From Ancylostoma caninum (lineage: Eukaryota > Nematoda > Chromadorea > Rhabditida > Ancylostomatidae): 64,000 bases of DNA. The stretch lies in the NCBI GenBank assembly GCA_037903475.1, contig JBAJFG010000002.1, forward strand, positions 2,170,001 to 2,234,000, read 5' to 3'. This document shows positions 13,996 through 25,000 of the stretch, one piece after another. Numbering within the stretch: the stretch's first letter is position 1; each line of letters starts with the position of its first letter. The position numbers were made by a program, and so were the translations under genes. The notes beneath the pieces were generated by a model. The model was not told the DNA's origin and made no database searches. It saw only the letters and a program-made list of their open reading frames with translations.

Positions 13996-15790
13996 CATAC
14001 CAGTCCGGCCGTCCGGCTAACGCCGGACTTCCAGACTTCTACTGATGCCCGCTTCGCTCGCATACTCCGCATACGATGCAGAAAAAAAGGTGGACATTTT
14101 GTAGATCCTGTATCCTCCCGAGTAAGTTCATCGACTTTTGGAAAGCTCTCGATTGCGTGAGCGATAGCCTTCCTCCACGTGGTAGAAGTAATTTCTTTTG
14201 ATTGGCCCTAGTGGCCGTTGTTAATTGGACGTAGCCGATTCACTGGAAATGCTCTCTTGAAATAATCTATCTTTAGCAGGTTGTTGTAATAACTCAAGTG
14301 ATAAGGGGCTGCCCATGTATAAAAACAGATTGAAGAGTGGGGTCGATTCAGATACAAATGGACTGGAATGAGAAGGGGAATACGGATAGGAATAGCGTGC
14401 ACCTAGGCCACATAGATAGAAGTAATAGCCGGAACGGTTGCCAGGGCACCATTCATGGAAAAATTTACCTAGGCCGTGATGAACTTCCTTTTCTGGACGC
14501 GGGCGCCTTTATCACAACGCTGGACCGTAATGCGTTTCCCCACCTTTGGGCGCCGGCACACCCTTATCACAGTGGTGGCCCCATCTCCCCACTTCTGCGC
14601 GCGGGCGCACCCTTATCACAGTGGTGGACCCTTATCACAGTGGTGGACCCGTCTCCCCCAATTCTGGGCGCCGGCGCACCCTTATCACAGTGGTGGACCC
14701 ATCTCCCCCACTTTTGGGAGCCGGCGCACTCTCATCACAGTGGTGGGCCCGTCTCCCCCACTTCTGCGCGCCGGCGCACCCTTATCACAGTGGTGGACCC
14801 ATCTCCCCCACATCTGGGTGCCGGCGCACCCTTATCACAGTGGTGAACCCATCTCCCCCACTTCTGCGCGCCGGCGCACCCTTATCACAGTGGTGGACCC
14901 ATCTCCCCCACATCTGGGTGCCGGCGCACCCTTATCACAGTGGTGAACCCATCTCCCCCCCCCTTCTGGGCGCCGGCGCAGCCCTTATCACAGTGGTGGC
15001 CCCATCTCCCCACTTCTGCGCGCGGGCGCACCCTTATCACAGTGGTGGGCCCTTATCACAGTGGTGGACCCGTCTCCCCCAATTCTGGGCGCCTGCACAC
15101 CCTTATCACAGTGTGGGCCCGTCTCCCCCACTTCTGCGCGCCGCGCACCCTTATCACAGCGGTGGACTCATCTCCCCCACTTCTGGGCGCCGGCGCACCC
15201 TTATCACAGTGGTGGACCCGTTTCCCCCACTTCTGCGCGCCGGCGCACCCTTATCACAGTGGTGGACCCATCTCCCCCACATCTGGGTGCCGGCGCACCC
15301 TTATCACAGTGGTGAACCCATCTCCCCCCCCCCTTCTGGGCGCCGGCGCAGCCCTTATCACAGTGGTGGCCCCATCTCCCCACTTCTGCGCGCGGGCGCA
15401 CCCTTATCACAGTGGTGGCCCCATCTCCCCACTTCTGCGCGCGGGCGCACCCTTATCACAGTGGTGGACCCTTATCACAGTGGTGGACCCTTATCACAGT
15501 GGTGCACCCATCTCCCCCCCCCCTTCTGGGCGCCGGCGCAGCCCTTATCACAGTTGTGAACCCATCTCCCCCACTTCTGGGCGCCGGCGCAGCCCTTCTG
15601 TATTGACTCCATTGACGGACCCGTTGCACATTGTCCGACCTTCTCCTCGATCTCATCCCAACCCCACTCAACCATACCACACCCATTCCTAGGCTTTTAT
15701 ATGATCTCACAATCACGATCACTGACCAATCGTAGAATTTCGTAACGGTCTGACACACATACATACTTACATACAGACAGACATGAAAAC
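13996..15790 (+). repeat. dispersed repeat bearing a 50-bp minisatellite, copy 1
   Basis: The left part (about 13999-14070) matches 37738-37808 almost base for base, including GGCTAACGCCGGACTTCCAG. After further weaker similarity around 14275-14345, the element opens into a long minisatellite (14510-15600). Past the array it ends in unique-looking sequence with short ACATAC repeats near 15760 and AAGCCCGTTATTATAAG (15798-15814). The second copy at 37735-38650 has the same order (shared block, spacer with CAAGTGATAAGGG, minisatellite). It is therefore one repeat family and not chance arrays. No protein is encoded. Confidence 0.7.
14510..15600 (+). repeat. 50-bp minisatellite, about 20 units
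   Basis: Units of about 50 bp read CACCCTTATCACAGTGGTGG, then ACCCATCTCCCCCACTTCTG, then GGCGCCGGCG. Clear register is visible at 14671, 14721, 14771, 14821, 14871 and 14921. Some units are shortened to about 18 bp (CCCTTATCACAGTGGTGG alone, e.g. 14610-14650 and 15470-15510). Poly-C tracts in some units vary between 5 and 9 C. The unit has no stop codon in any plus frame and 50 is not a multiple of 3, which alone explains the long open frames across it. Confidence 0.95.
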
Positions 15791-15814
15791 AGACTAAGCC
15801 CGTTATTATAAGTC

Positions 15815-17330
15815 ATGATAAAATCAAAAGTTGTCTGCATGACTTCCCATCGCGACACTGTCGCCCATTTTCACTGTTATATTGTACATACAATGCTCCT
15901 TTTTAGAGGGTTGACGATGCCAAGAAATTAGTTTGCACAACATTTGGAAGGCACAAGGAGTGAAAAACAAATCCCAGAGGAAAAGGGCGTGGAAGGTCCG
16001 ACACAATCTGCAGAAGAAAATCCATGAAGAACTCGTTGATTCTGGCGGGTATTCAGAGACTTCCCAGATCCCATTTCCTTGGAGCGCTTAGCCTGATCTG
16101 TTTTTGAGGGAAATTTTTTCTCAGACCCCTAATGAGGGTGGCGGTCAAGACGTACGCCGCATAAGTTTTTCAAGTTCAGGTTGATTCTTCAGATTCGACG
16201 CATTAAACGACATCGATGGCCACCTTCTCACAGTTTGAGGGTTCCGAAAACATCCATCTGTCACACCAAAGCTTAGAAAATTTGTCCATATCCACGCAGA
16301 ACTGCTTGTACCATAGAAGGCTGCAGCCGCGACGCGCACATGAATCCACCAATCACAGACCAGCAGCGTACCTCTTGTCACGCAGCCCCCTTCCCCTCGC
16401 GTGGAATAGTTGAAAAATTTCTCTCAAATGCGCTCGATATAACACTGAAGATGTCGTTTCCGCGTGAAAGTCAACAAAATCGCCAGCAATCCTAGAGCTC
16501 CTGCCACATCAGGCGAAGCAGATTTTGAAATCGAAAATTACCGTAGGTTTGTTTTTCTCAGATGAACATAAATAAAAATCGATGTCTTTCAAAAAGACAT
16601 TGGAATGCGCTTTATGTTGAGATGGTTGTTTCCTGTTGCCATAATTTGGGACATGGAAAACAATATTAGGTTAGTCGTTGAAAGCATTGGTGACGAGATG
16701 CATTTTGCTTTATCCCATAGTTAAGAAACCCGTTTGTAACTGAGAGATCCATTTATAATTTTTTAAATCTTGTTTTCTCGACTAATTTTTAGTTTTAGGT
16801 TTCTGAATATATTGAACTAAATTATATTGTAATTATGTAATACTCTGAAAATATCGACTTTTAAGGTAGTCGCAGACAATGCGTCTGCCACCACTCCTGC
16901 AAGCAATTCGACGAAGACAGCCACTGGAGCTTGTTTCAATCTGGTCAGCGTAGCCGTTCCTCTAGCAGTCTACTTCCTACTTTGAAGAAATCGAAATCAA
17001 TTTATTGAACCAAATCAGAATTATGTGATGTGGGCGTTTGTGGGCGAAATCTGTCCTTAACCACTTTCTTCCTTGGACGAATGAATTTTGTTGCTCTGTT
17101 TGTCATTTATCACGATGTTCACACATTAACTTATCAAACCACAGCAGAATCACAATGGAACGGTGATCTTAGTTTCTTTCAGGACTCAAGAAACTTCAGG
17201 AAAATTCATACTAGGCAGACAGGCGCATGCGTGTATAGATTGCTCTGCTTATACTTATCCATCGTTACGTATTGGCAGGGGGAGGGTGGTCGTCACGCCA
17301 ACTGCGCATGAGCATGACACATGCGCTGTT
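15815..17330. other. stretch without a recognisable gene
   Basis: AT-rich sequence with no recognised protein, RNA or complete repeat. Confidence 0.5.
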
Positions 17331-17529
17331 GGTTAATTCTACTCACAGTGGTTAAGGCTACGGTTAAAGACATCCGAAAGGTCCTTGCTATACCACCACC
17401 GATCACAACTTGGCAGTGATTATTTTCATAGCGGCGCACCCCTGGCGATGTAGTAAATAAATAAATAAATAAATAAATAAACAAATAAACAAATAAATAA
17501 ATAAATAAACAAATAAATAAATAAATAAA
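17331..17529 (+). repeat. retroelement 3' end with (AAAT)n tail
   Basis: A block ending CGCACCCCTGGCGATGTAG runs directly into about 75 bp of AAAT/AAAC tetranucleotides (17453-17528). The same arrangement, a short G/C-containing end followed by AAAT repeats, is seen at 45190-45245 and 53735-53780. This fits 3' tails of a LINE or SINE family that ends in tetranucleotide repeats. The body upstream is too diverged to classify. Confidence 0.55.
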
Positions 17530-17890
17530 AAACTGCAGCATGCAGCATTGAAGCATAACAATTTACCATATGATGACGCTAGCTACTGCTGCCCCCTCCA
17601 ACTCATTCCCGTCATGTTTGATTGTCCCTCCAAAGTACTGTAGAGTGAAACCCCCAAGGCGATGGTTGCTAACTTCGGCTTCAGTATAAGTGCATGATAT
17701 CAACAACTTTTCATTACGTTCCACGTACTCCTTCCTCTTCGTCGTCAATTCACTGCCGAGAAAGGCAAAAGTATGGGAAGCCCCTAGCAGCATGACTAGA
17801 AGTTTTTCCAGAAAATGGATGATTGCGGAGAGGATATGGCACACGCTGCGAAACTTCACATTTACATTTATACACAGATTTCCCTCTATT

Positions 17891-17910
17891 AATTGCCTGT
17901 GAAATTCTCT
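17891..17910. repeat. left target-site duplication of the RTE element
   Basis: The 20-mer AATTGCCTGTGAAATTCTCT is repeated exactly at 21211-21230. The bases outside both copies differ, so the duplication is exactly 20 bp. Confidence 0.93.
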
Positions 17911-20900
17911 CTCGGGGCTATTAAGTCGCTCTAGCTACCGAGCGCGTCCACCGTGTGGCGGATGGTGGTAGGGAGAAATCCCCGCGGACCATGAGCGATC
18001 CTATTTTGGCCTACGTTTCGCAGGCGGGCGTGGGGGTGGCACCTCACGACCTATAAAATGCTTGCCAGAGAAGGTCGGCCAAGTGGGAGAGGCGAGTCGG
18101 GACCGCCTCTATAAACAAGGTCCCCGCCCCGTGGTATGAGGTTGGCACGGTGACCAAAGCAACCTCTTCTTCTTCGTTTTTCCAGCGTCAGGCCCAGGTT
18201 GACAGGCCGGCTGATGGAGACCAATGTCACATAAATATGATAGGTTCAATGTGGAATAGAGTAAAGGCTAGGACGTCACCCGGAAGTGACCTGCAGGAAG
18301 CCCACCCGCCTCCTGTGGTTAAAAAGCGAGGGCTACCGAGGGGCGAACGACCTCGGCTAAAGACGTTAGTTCGGGTCGGGTCCTTCAACATCGGAACTCT
18401 GACCGGTAAGACGAGGGAGATCGCAGATTTGATGAAACGGAGGAGGATTCACGTTCTTTGTCTGCAGGAGACGAGATGGAAAGGGTCCAAAGCTAGAGAG
18501 ATCGGAGACGGCATTAAGCTGTTCTATCACGGACTTGAGACAAGAAAGAACGGGGTGGCAATAGCAATATGTGGGCCCCTAAAAGAACATGTTTCGTCTG
18601 TGAATCGTATTAGCGACAGGATAATTTCCCTTCGTATCGCTACCGAGGACGGCTTCTGGACAGTGGTGTCCGTATATGCTCCGCAGTGTGGCTGTACTGA
18701 GGCGGATAAGGTGGCCTTCTACGATGAGCTCGACGACGTCATTAGAAGCGCTCCTGAAAGTGACTACGTGACGATTGCAGGAGATTTCAATGGTCATGTA
18801 GGGCAGGATAGAAAGGGCTTCGAACGAGTACACGGAGGAAGAGGGTTTGGAAGGAGAAATCCGGAAGGTGAGAGGATCATTGAGCTGGCTGAAGCTCATG
18901 ACCTTGCAATTGCTAGCACTTTCTTCATAAAGAGGGAGTCCCAGAAGGTCACATATTGCAGCGGAGGTCGGCAAAGTGAAATCGACCACATCCTTGTGAG
19001 AAGGCACTCTCTGAAAACGATCAAGAATGTGAAGGCTATCCCGGGAGAAGAAATTGCAGGACAGCATCGACCATTGCTAGCGGATGTATGCATGACCTTG
19101 CCTAAGCAAACTAAAGCTAGAGTAGAGCCACGCATCCGGTGGTGGAAGTTGGCAGATGGAACGCAGAAGACATTGCGGGAGAAGATTCTAGCTGTCGGTT
19201 TGCCGGATCCCTGCGGTTCCATAGACTCTGTATGGGCCAGCGCAGCAAATACTATCCTGACGTGCGCAAGGGATACATTAGGCGAAACTAGAGGTGGAAG
19301 GAGAGGAGATAAGGCAACTTGTTTCTGGAATGAAGATCTGCAGAAGATTGTTAAGGCCAAGAAGGATGCTTACAAAGCCTGGCAGAAGACCAAATCGCTC
19401 TCGGCACTGATGGAGTACAAATTGAGAAAGAAGGAGGCGAAGGCTGCAGTAGCTCGTGCAAAAAACGCTGCGATGGACGACCTCTACGATAAGCTGGAGA
19501 GCCCACAGGCTGAAAAGCACGTATTCCGGCTAGCGAAAGCGCGTCACAGAGCATCCCTAGATGTGACTGAGATCAGAGCTGTTAAGAGCGAAGCTGGGGA
19601 AGTCTTGAGAGATCCTGTGGCAGTCAAGGAGCGTTGGAGAGCCTATTTTGCACAGCTCTTGAACAAGGAGTTCCCAAGAAAGGAAAAGATTCCCGCGGAA
19701 CCAGTAGCTGGACCGACGCAACCTTGGACAATTGAGGAGGTGAGAAAGGCCATCAAGAAAATGAAGGTTGGCAAAGCTTCAGGTCCAGACGGCATCCCAG
19801 TGGAAGCATGGAGGTCACTCGGCGAACCAGGCCTTCAGTGGCTGACCAAGTTTTTCAATAACATCACTAGGTCAGCAAAAATTCCAGAAGCGTGGAGGGA
19901 CAGCATCATAGTGCCGATCTTCAAAAGGAAAGGTGATGTGATGGACTGTGCGAACTATAGAGGTATCAAGCTCATCGCTCATACGATGAAGATCTACGAA
20001 CGTCTTCTGGATGTGAGGCTGAGAGACATGGTGGAAATTGCACAGGATCAATTTGGATTCGTCCCAGAGCGATCGACAGTTGACGCCATCTTTATCGCCC
20101 GTCAAGTGATGGAAAAGTACCGCGAAAAAAACAAACCATGCCATATCGCATTTCTGGACCTGGAGAAAGCATATGACAGGTTGCCGCGTGCAGTGCTTTG
20201 GGAGGTGATGAGAGAACGAGGCATCCCGGAATACATGGTGAGGGCAGTCCAAGTCATGTATGATGGATCGACGGCAAGGGTGCGCACTTCACATGGCACA
20301 ACATCAAAGTTCGATATAACAGTGGGGGTGCACCAAGGTTCAGCATTGAGCCCGTTCCTCTTTATTATGACACTTGACACAGTGGTAAAGCATCTCCTGG
20401 AAGGTCCGCCATACACACTGCTCTATGCGGACGATGTTGCTCTGATTGCAGATTCGAGAGCAGAACTTCAGCTCAAGATCCAGAAGTGGCAATCAGCACT
20501 TGCAGACGCCGGTCTGAGGTTGAATTTGAAGAAAACCGAGGTCATGAGCAGTACACAGGAAGAGGACGTCGTTTCAGACGCAAACGGTATTGCTCTTACA
20601 CAGGCCAAGGAATTCCAGTATTTGGGTAGCGTCTTGAGTGCTGATGGAACGGTGGATGCGGCAGTTAGAGGACGGATTGCCTGCGCGTGGTTGAAATGGA
20701 GGGAATCAACCGGAATCCTCTGCGATCGAAGGTGCTCGAGGGTGTTGAAAGGGAAGATCTACCGCACTGTTGTGAGGCCGGCAATGATGTACGGCGGTGA
20801 GTGTTGGCCGCTGTCAAAGACCCACGAACGAATGTTGAACACGGCCGAGATGCGAATGCTCAGATGGGCGTGTGGACTTACGCGATATGATAAGGTGCGT

Positions 20901-21210
20901 AACGAAGACATCAGAACAATTATGCAGACGGCGCCCATACAGCTAAAAATGCGTGCACAGCGGTTGCGATGGTTTGGTCATGTCATGAGAAGATCACTGC
21001 AACACCCTACCCGGCAGGCTCTGGAAATGGAAGTTACCGGCAAGCGTCCCAGAGGCGCACCGAAAAAACGATGGAAGGACGCCGTAGGCAAGGATATGAA
21101 AGAAGTTGGAGTCACCAAGGATGACGCTCAGGATCGCGATCTATGGCGAAGGAGAACCAAAATAGCGGACCCCGCGAATGCGCGGGACAGACGCTGAGGA
21201 GAAGAAGAAG
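17911..21210 (+). mobile_element. full-length RTE-type non-LTR retrotransposon
   Basis: A 3,300-bp element lies between two perfect copies of the 20-mer AATTGCCTGTGAAATTCTCT (17891-17910 and 21211-21230), which is the target-site duplication. It has a 5' leader of about 326 bp, one long ORF with endonuclease and reverse transcriptase, a 3' UTR of only about 13 bp and a GAA/AGA trinucleotide tail. Single ORF, very short 3' UTR and short-repeat tail are characters of the RTE clade; placement by tree was not possible here. The intact ORF and perfect duplication indicate a recent insertion. Confidence 0.92.
18237..21197 (+). CDS. RTE retrotransposon polyprotein (APE endonuclease + reverse transcriptase)
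   Basis: An intact frame of 986 residues from the ATG at 18237. The frame is open further upstream to 18150 but has no earlier ATG there. The N-terminal third is an apurinic-like endonuclease (exonuclease-endonuclease-phosphatase fold): SFNIGTL near residue 50, the catalytic QETRWKG near 77-83, AGDFNGHVG near 181-189, SEIDHIL, and a GQHRPLLAD block supplying the final His. This domain nicks target DNA. The reverse transcriptase follows, with GPDGIP, an AFLDLEKAYDR block, GVHQGSALSPFLF and the catalytic YADD near residue 730. The C-terminal part has the RAQRLRWFGHVMRR segment shared by many RTE-like proteins. No frameshift or stop is seen, so the element could be competent for target-primed reverse transcription. 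Such proteins are often mis-annotated in worm genomes as craniofacial development protein 2-like. Confidence 0.95.
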   Translation: MIGSMWNRVKARTSPGSDLQEAHPPPVVKKRGLPRGERPRLKTLVRVGSFNIGTLTGKTREIADLMKRRRIHVLCLQETRWKGSKAREIGDGIKLFYHGLETRKNGVAIAICGPLKEHVSSVNRISDRIISLRIATEDGFWTVVSVYAPQCGCTEADKVAFYDELDDVIRSAPESDYVTIAGDFNGHVGQDRKGFERVHGGRGFGRRNPEGERIIELAEAHDLAIASTFFIKRESQKVTYCSGGRQSEIDHILVRRHSLKTIKNVKAIPGEEIAGQHRPLLADVCMTLPKQTKARVEPRIRWWKLADGTQKTLREKILAVGLPDPCGSIDSVWASAANTILTCARDTLGETRGGRRGDKATCFWNEDLQKIVKAKKDAYKAWQKTKSLSALMEYKLRKKEAKAAVARAKNAAMDDLYDKLESPQAEKHVFRLAKARHRASLDVTEIRAVKSEAGEVLRDPVAVKERWRAYFAQLLNKEFPRKEKIPAEPVAGPTQPWTIEEVRKAIKKMKVGKASGPDGIPVEAWRSLGEPGLQWLTKFFNNITRSAKIPEAWRDSIIVPIFKRKGDVMDCANYRGIKLIAHTMKIYERLLDVRLRDMVEIAQDQFGFVPERSTVDAIFIARQVMEKYREKNKPCHIAFLDLEKAYDRLPRAVLWEVMRERGIPEYMVRAVQVMYDGSTARVRTSHGTTSKFDITVGVHQGSALSPFLFIMTLDTVVKHLLEGPPYTLLYADDVALIADSRAELQLKIQKWQSALADAGLRLNLKKTEVMSSTQEEDVVSDANGIALTQAKEFQYLGSVLSADGTVDAAVRGRIACAWLKWRESTGILCDRRCSRVLKGKIYRTVVRPAMMYGGECWPLSKTHERMLNTAEMRMLRWACGLTRYDKVRNEDIRTIMQTAPIQLKMRAQRLRWFGHVMRRSLQHPTRQALEMEVTGKRPRGAPKKRWKDAVGKDMKEVGVTKDDAQDRDLWRRRTKIADPANARDRR

Positions 21211-21230
21211 AATTGCCTGTGAAATTCTCT
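21211..21230. repeat. right target-site duplication of the RTE element
   Basis: Exact copy of 17891-17910, immediately after the trinucleotide tail. Confidence 0.93.
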
Positions 21231-21930
21231 GCGGAGAGCTAAAGCCCCCCCCCCCTACTATACCCCTATGTTGGTGAAGCGTTCTTATTTAGCTAATTCT
21301 TATGTGGCAATATAATGACAGGCATACAAGTTTTCTGTACACGCAGTGGGCGAAGCAGACATTCTCTCGAACTTTTTCACAGGTATTTCCAACTGTAACA
21401 GCTAAAAGATCAATAAACTTTTAGAAAAACCGTGGCAATTACAAAACAATAGACAACAAACATGGGAAAGAATTCTCAAGAACTACGATCGGAAATATAA
21501 TCTTCATGAAAAAAGTGAGCGTTCTACAAGGAAGGGAAAAATTACACCGTGGGACCATGTGCACGACCGGTCGAGCACAGGACCCAAGCGTCCAAATGCG
21601 CGCGTGTCCCACGCGGCGGTAACTCAAAATCGGCTCTGTCGCGAACGTGTGAAAGTGTGCCATCGAAATTGGAGTAGGTGGAGATGCACGAAACCGAATC
21701 AGATAATAAATCTAGAAAACCATGGTTTTCCGAGTGGGGCCGAGACTGAATGCGGAATTGAGTGGGAGAGATGAAAGAATAGCTTATGCAGAACCCATTT
21801 TCAAGCCTTCATTCCATAAAAGATGTTTTTTTTGTACTGTGCTCAATCAATTGAATCACTACTGAAAAAAAAACTTGAAATTCTGTTGTGGCGTGTAAAG
21901 AGGAAAAAACTATTAATTTGGACCCTGAGT
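21231..21930. other. stretch without a recognisable gene
   Basis: No gene is recognised. It contains a poly-C run (21245-21254) and, near 21541-21665, a fragment related to the palindrome-bearing element at 2808-3296. Confidence 0.5.
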
Positions 21931-21932
21931 AG

Positions 21933-21938
21933 TTTATT
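21933..21938 (-). promoter_or_regulatory. AATAAA polyadenylation signal of TRMT11
   Basis: AATAAA on the minus strand, 89 bases after the TRMT11 stop codon. Position and orientation fit a 3' end signal. Other AATAAA copies are common in this AT-rich DNA. Confidence 0.45.
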
Positions 21939-22026
21939 GGTGAGTAACAAAGTGATATAACAAGCAATGAAATAACAAATTAACAGACATGACAAAAAAC
22001 AACAAGAAGTGATACAAGTGCCACTG

Positions 22027-25000
22027 TCATGAGACCCGCTTCTGAGAGAAAGTGACGTCTCTAAACGTTCCATTTTCATAATGGTTAGCAGGGAACCAGG
22101 CTGCCTCCGCTGCAGTGGGTTCTCGGACTTTTTGGTAAACCAGCAATCGTCTGTCAATAGATGACTTTAACATACATTGCCTGCGAGACAAAGCATACTC
22201 GAAGGCACTCACCTGCTTGTCTTGGATGAAAGGCGCTGTTCACAGTTGGCCAGGAGTTTTAGTGCTGGATGAAAAGGAAGGCACGCTTCAGAATAGCTGA
22301 AATTACTCATGCGCTGAGCTAAGCACTTCCCCTTACTATTTAACTCTAGCATCATATCTGTGTACGATATTTGATTCAATAATATATTAAATGCTGCCTA
22401 ATGCTAGATATTCCCATCATGAACTAGTAGTGCTGATGCATTTCCCTATAGATCTCTCTAATAGTGCACATTTTACAAGTTCCTCTGGCGTGAATCACTT
22501 GGTTAATGAGAACACTGTGTCACTACCAGCCATTCACTTATAACTATGTACATCTGATGTCGTCCAATTTTCCTCAAAGATTACGTGAAGCTCCTTCCTT
22601 TCAGATGATTTTCGAGGACCGAAAACGTCGGACGGGACCACATCAAGGAGTGGGGTACGTAGCTCAAACCCACTGCTGTAGCAAGTGATGGAAGCCGAAA
22701 GAGGATCGTCGATGAGGTCTCTTCTCTCAGATGGCAAGTATGAGCGCCCGAGGCTGTGCGTAGACACTAGTAGGGCCTCCCTGCCCTTCATTCATCAACT
22801 TCAAGTAGTGCGACTCGGCAGATCGTATTCATCTCAGTAAGATCACCACCTTATTACACACTATACATATTTCCCGGCCTACCTATTAGGAAACACTACA
22901 CGATGATGTATTTCAGGGGAAGCATCAATTCTAACAAATTTTGCTTGCGATCACCTATATGACTCAAGTAAAAGCCTCAAAAATGGAGAATGCAATACCT
23001 TTCGAGAACAACAGGAAACCAGAATGAAAGCTTAGCTCCAACGAGTAGAACTTTAGCAGCGAGATCACATAAATCCGTGAATGTCTTCTCGAGCGTATAA
23101 GGCTGCTTCTCGGGGAAATGGTACTGGCTGCAAAATTTAACGAAGAGTAGTAAAAATGAGTTAGGGATGATTATGATGTAAAAGGAAACGCTCACTGTTC
23201 GGCACTCGGCAATGTCCAGTGATCTTTCCTCGGTTTCTTCCCAATCTTCCGACCTTTTTCTCGGATTCCATATGGAGCTCAAATTTGAATGAAGTTGAAT
23301 TACGTCGTTTTATGAGATTGTGATCACAGCAACAACGTACGGTCAGTGACTATCGCGTCAAATAATGGCCGGGCCCACAAGTCGTGCCAGCTGGCGTCAG
23401 CAAGAAGGCCACAAAGATAGTGACGTTGAGTACCGTACTGCTCGAAGTTCGCCAGTACACTCTCTTCGTCCGACCGCACTTCAACATCATGTCGAGAAGA
23501 CTTTCCTACAGAAAATCTCCACATTTGGACAATTCATCTATTCCCATGTTGTATCAATATTCGTGAGATGTAGCTATAAGCCAACGAACCTATAGCCTTG
23601 GCGATTTGGTAATTTATTTCAGTGCCGACGACGTAAGCTCCGAAGTGAGCAGCCGGCAAAAGGAGCCCACCTAAACAAGAATTAGAACAGTGGGGTTTAA
23701 GATTTCTAGGTAACGATGTGGTTACCTGTGCCTACGAATGGATCCAAGACAAGGTCGTCATTCTTGACTGAGGATATATTGCTCTATAAATAGTCTAAAC
23801 AAGTACACTGATGAAAAATTAGTATAGTATTTACATTAATGACCGAGTAAGTCAAAATTGATTCAAGATGAAGTGGAGTTGTAAGATGAGAGCACGTACA
23901 GGGTGCTCCAACTGCAAGAGGGTCTGAAAACCTGGATTGTCCCTTGCATATGCAGTGCTGGCCAGAAAGAAACCACCTCTTGAACTTTTGTTCGCAACTC
24001 ATTTCCCAGTGATGCTTGAAATTTCTAAATAATTCTGGTCGAGAATGCAACTGCTAACTGCTGAACTAGTGCATCGAACTAGTACTATCCCCACTGCGCT
24101 TGCAAATGTTGTAAGAAAATTTTTCACTCATACTGATCAAAAACCTTGATTTCGCACTACTCGACATCCAACTATGGTGTGGATTCCATGAGTGGAACTC
24201 TCACTGAAATCGAGCTTTTCCCAGCAAACAAACTCACATCCAACGGAATTTTAGTGAGCTGAAATGAAATACTAACATCTCCAGAGCTCAGCTGAGATTA
24301 CCTTCAGAATGATCTGCTTGGATGGTTAAAAGAAGTTATGGACAAAAGTTCGAAAGGTGATTTTTTTTGGCCAGCACAGTATGTGTATTAGGTTTGTGTG
24401 CGATTGTCCAGGGTTTTCTTTCCCTTTCTGTTCATCTTCGGCAGATTTCCAAAATGTTACGAGTTGCTTGAGACTAAACGGATCGTGCGAAATTCATCTA
24501 GTCAATCTCCGTCATTTGCAGAACCCTTAAAGGTCAAACAACGGCGGACGGGAAAAGATTAAAGTCAGTTCCCAATCAACCAGTAACCTTAGTACTTTTT
24601 CCCCTATTTTGTTATATTTCAAGTCTTCTATCTTATTATACCGAGCTATACATTGCGCCATTGTAATCGAAGAAACTATCAGATTCTTTCAGACGATTTC
24701 AGAAAAAGAGCGACTAGTTTGAAAGCTGCTGAATGGAGGAGGTAACCTTCACTCTCGAGATGATTTGAAGATTCCTGAGCTACAAATTAGAGAAAAGAGC
24801 AATTCATACTTCATAACAATTGAAGATTGAATTAGAACTAAATACAATGAGAATAAAGGCAGCGATGCATGCCACCTCTGAAAAGTATTAACTGTTCAGA
24901 AACCCAAACTACTGAAGGGTCCACTATCCAGTAAATTTAATACTTACTCAAAGCCTACATATTTGATTAAAATGCACCAGCTTGTTTCACCCTTATTAAT

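Noticed and set aside
14510..15600. CRISPR-like direct repeat array
   Set aside because: Units are contiguous with no unique spacers, and the genome is eukaryotic. It is a minisatellite.
14337..15692. Overlapping plus-strand open frames of 156-337 codons with Pro/Thr/Ser/His-rich repeats
   Set aside because: They are entirely the 50-bp minisatellite. The unit lacks stops in all three frames and shifts frame each unit, so long frames are guaranteed.
18579..20416. Minus-strand frames of 80-162 codons inside the RTE element
   Set aside because: Shadows of the intact plus-strand retrotransposon ORF.
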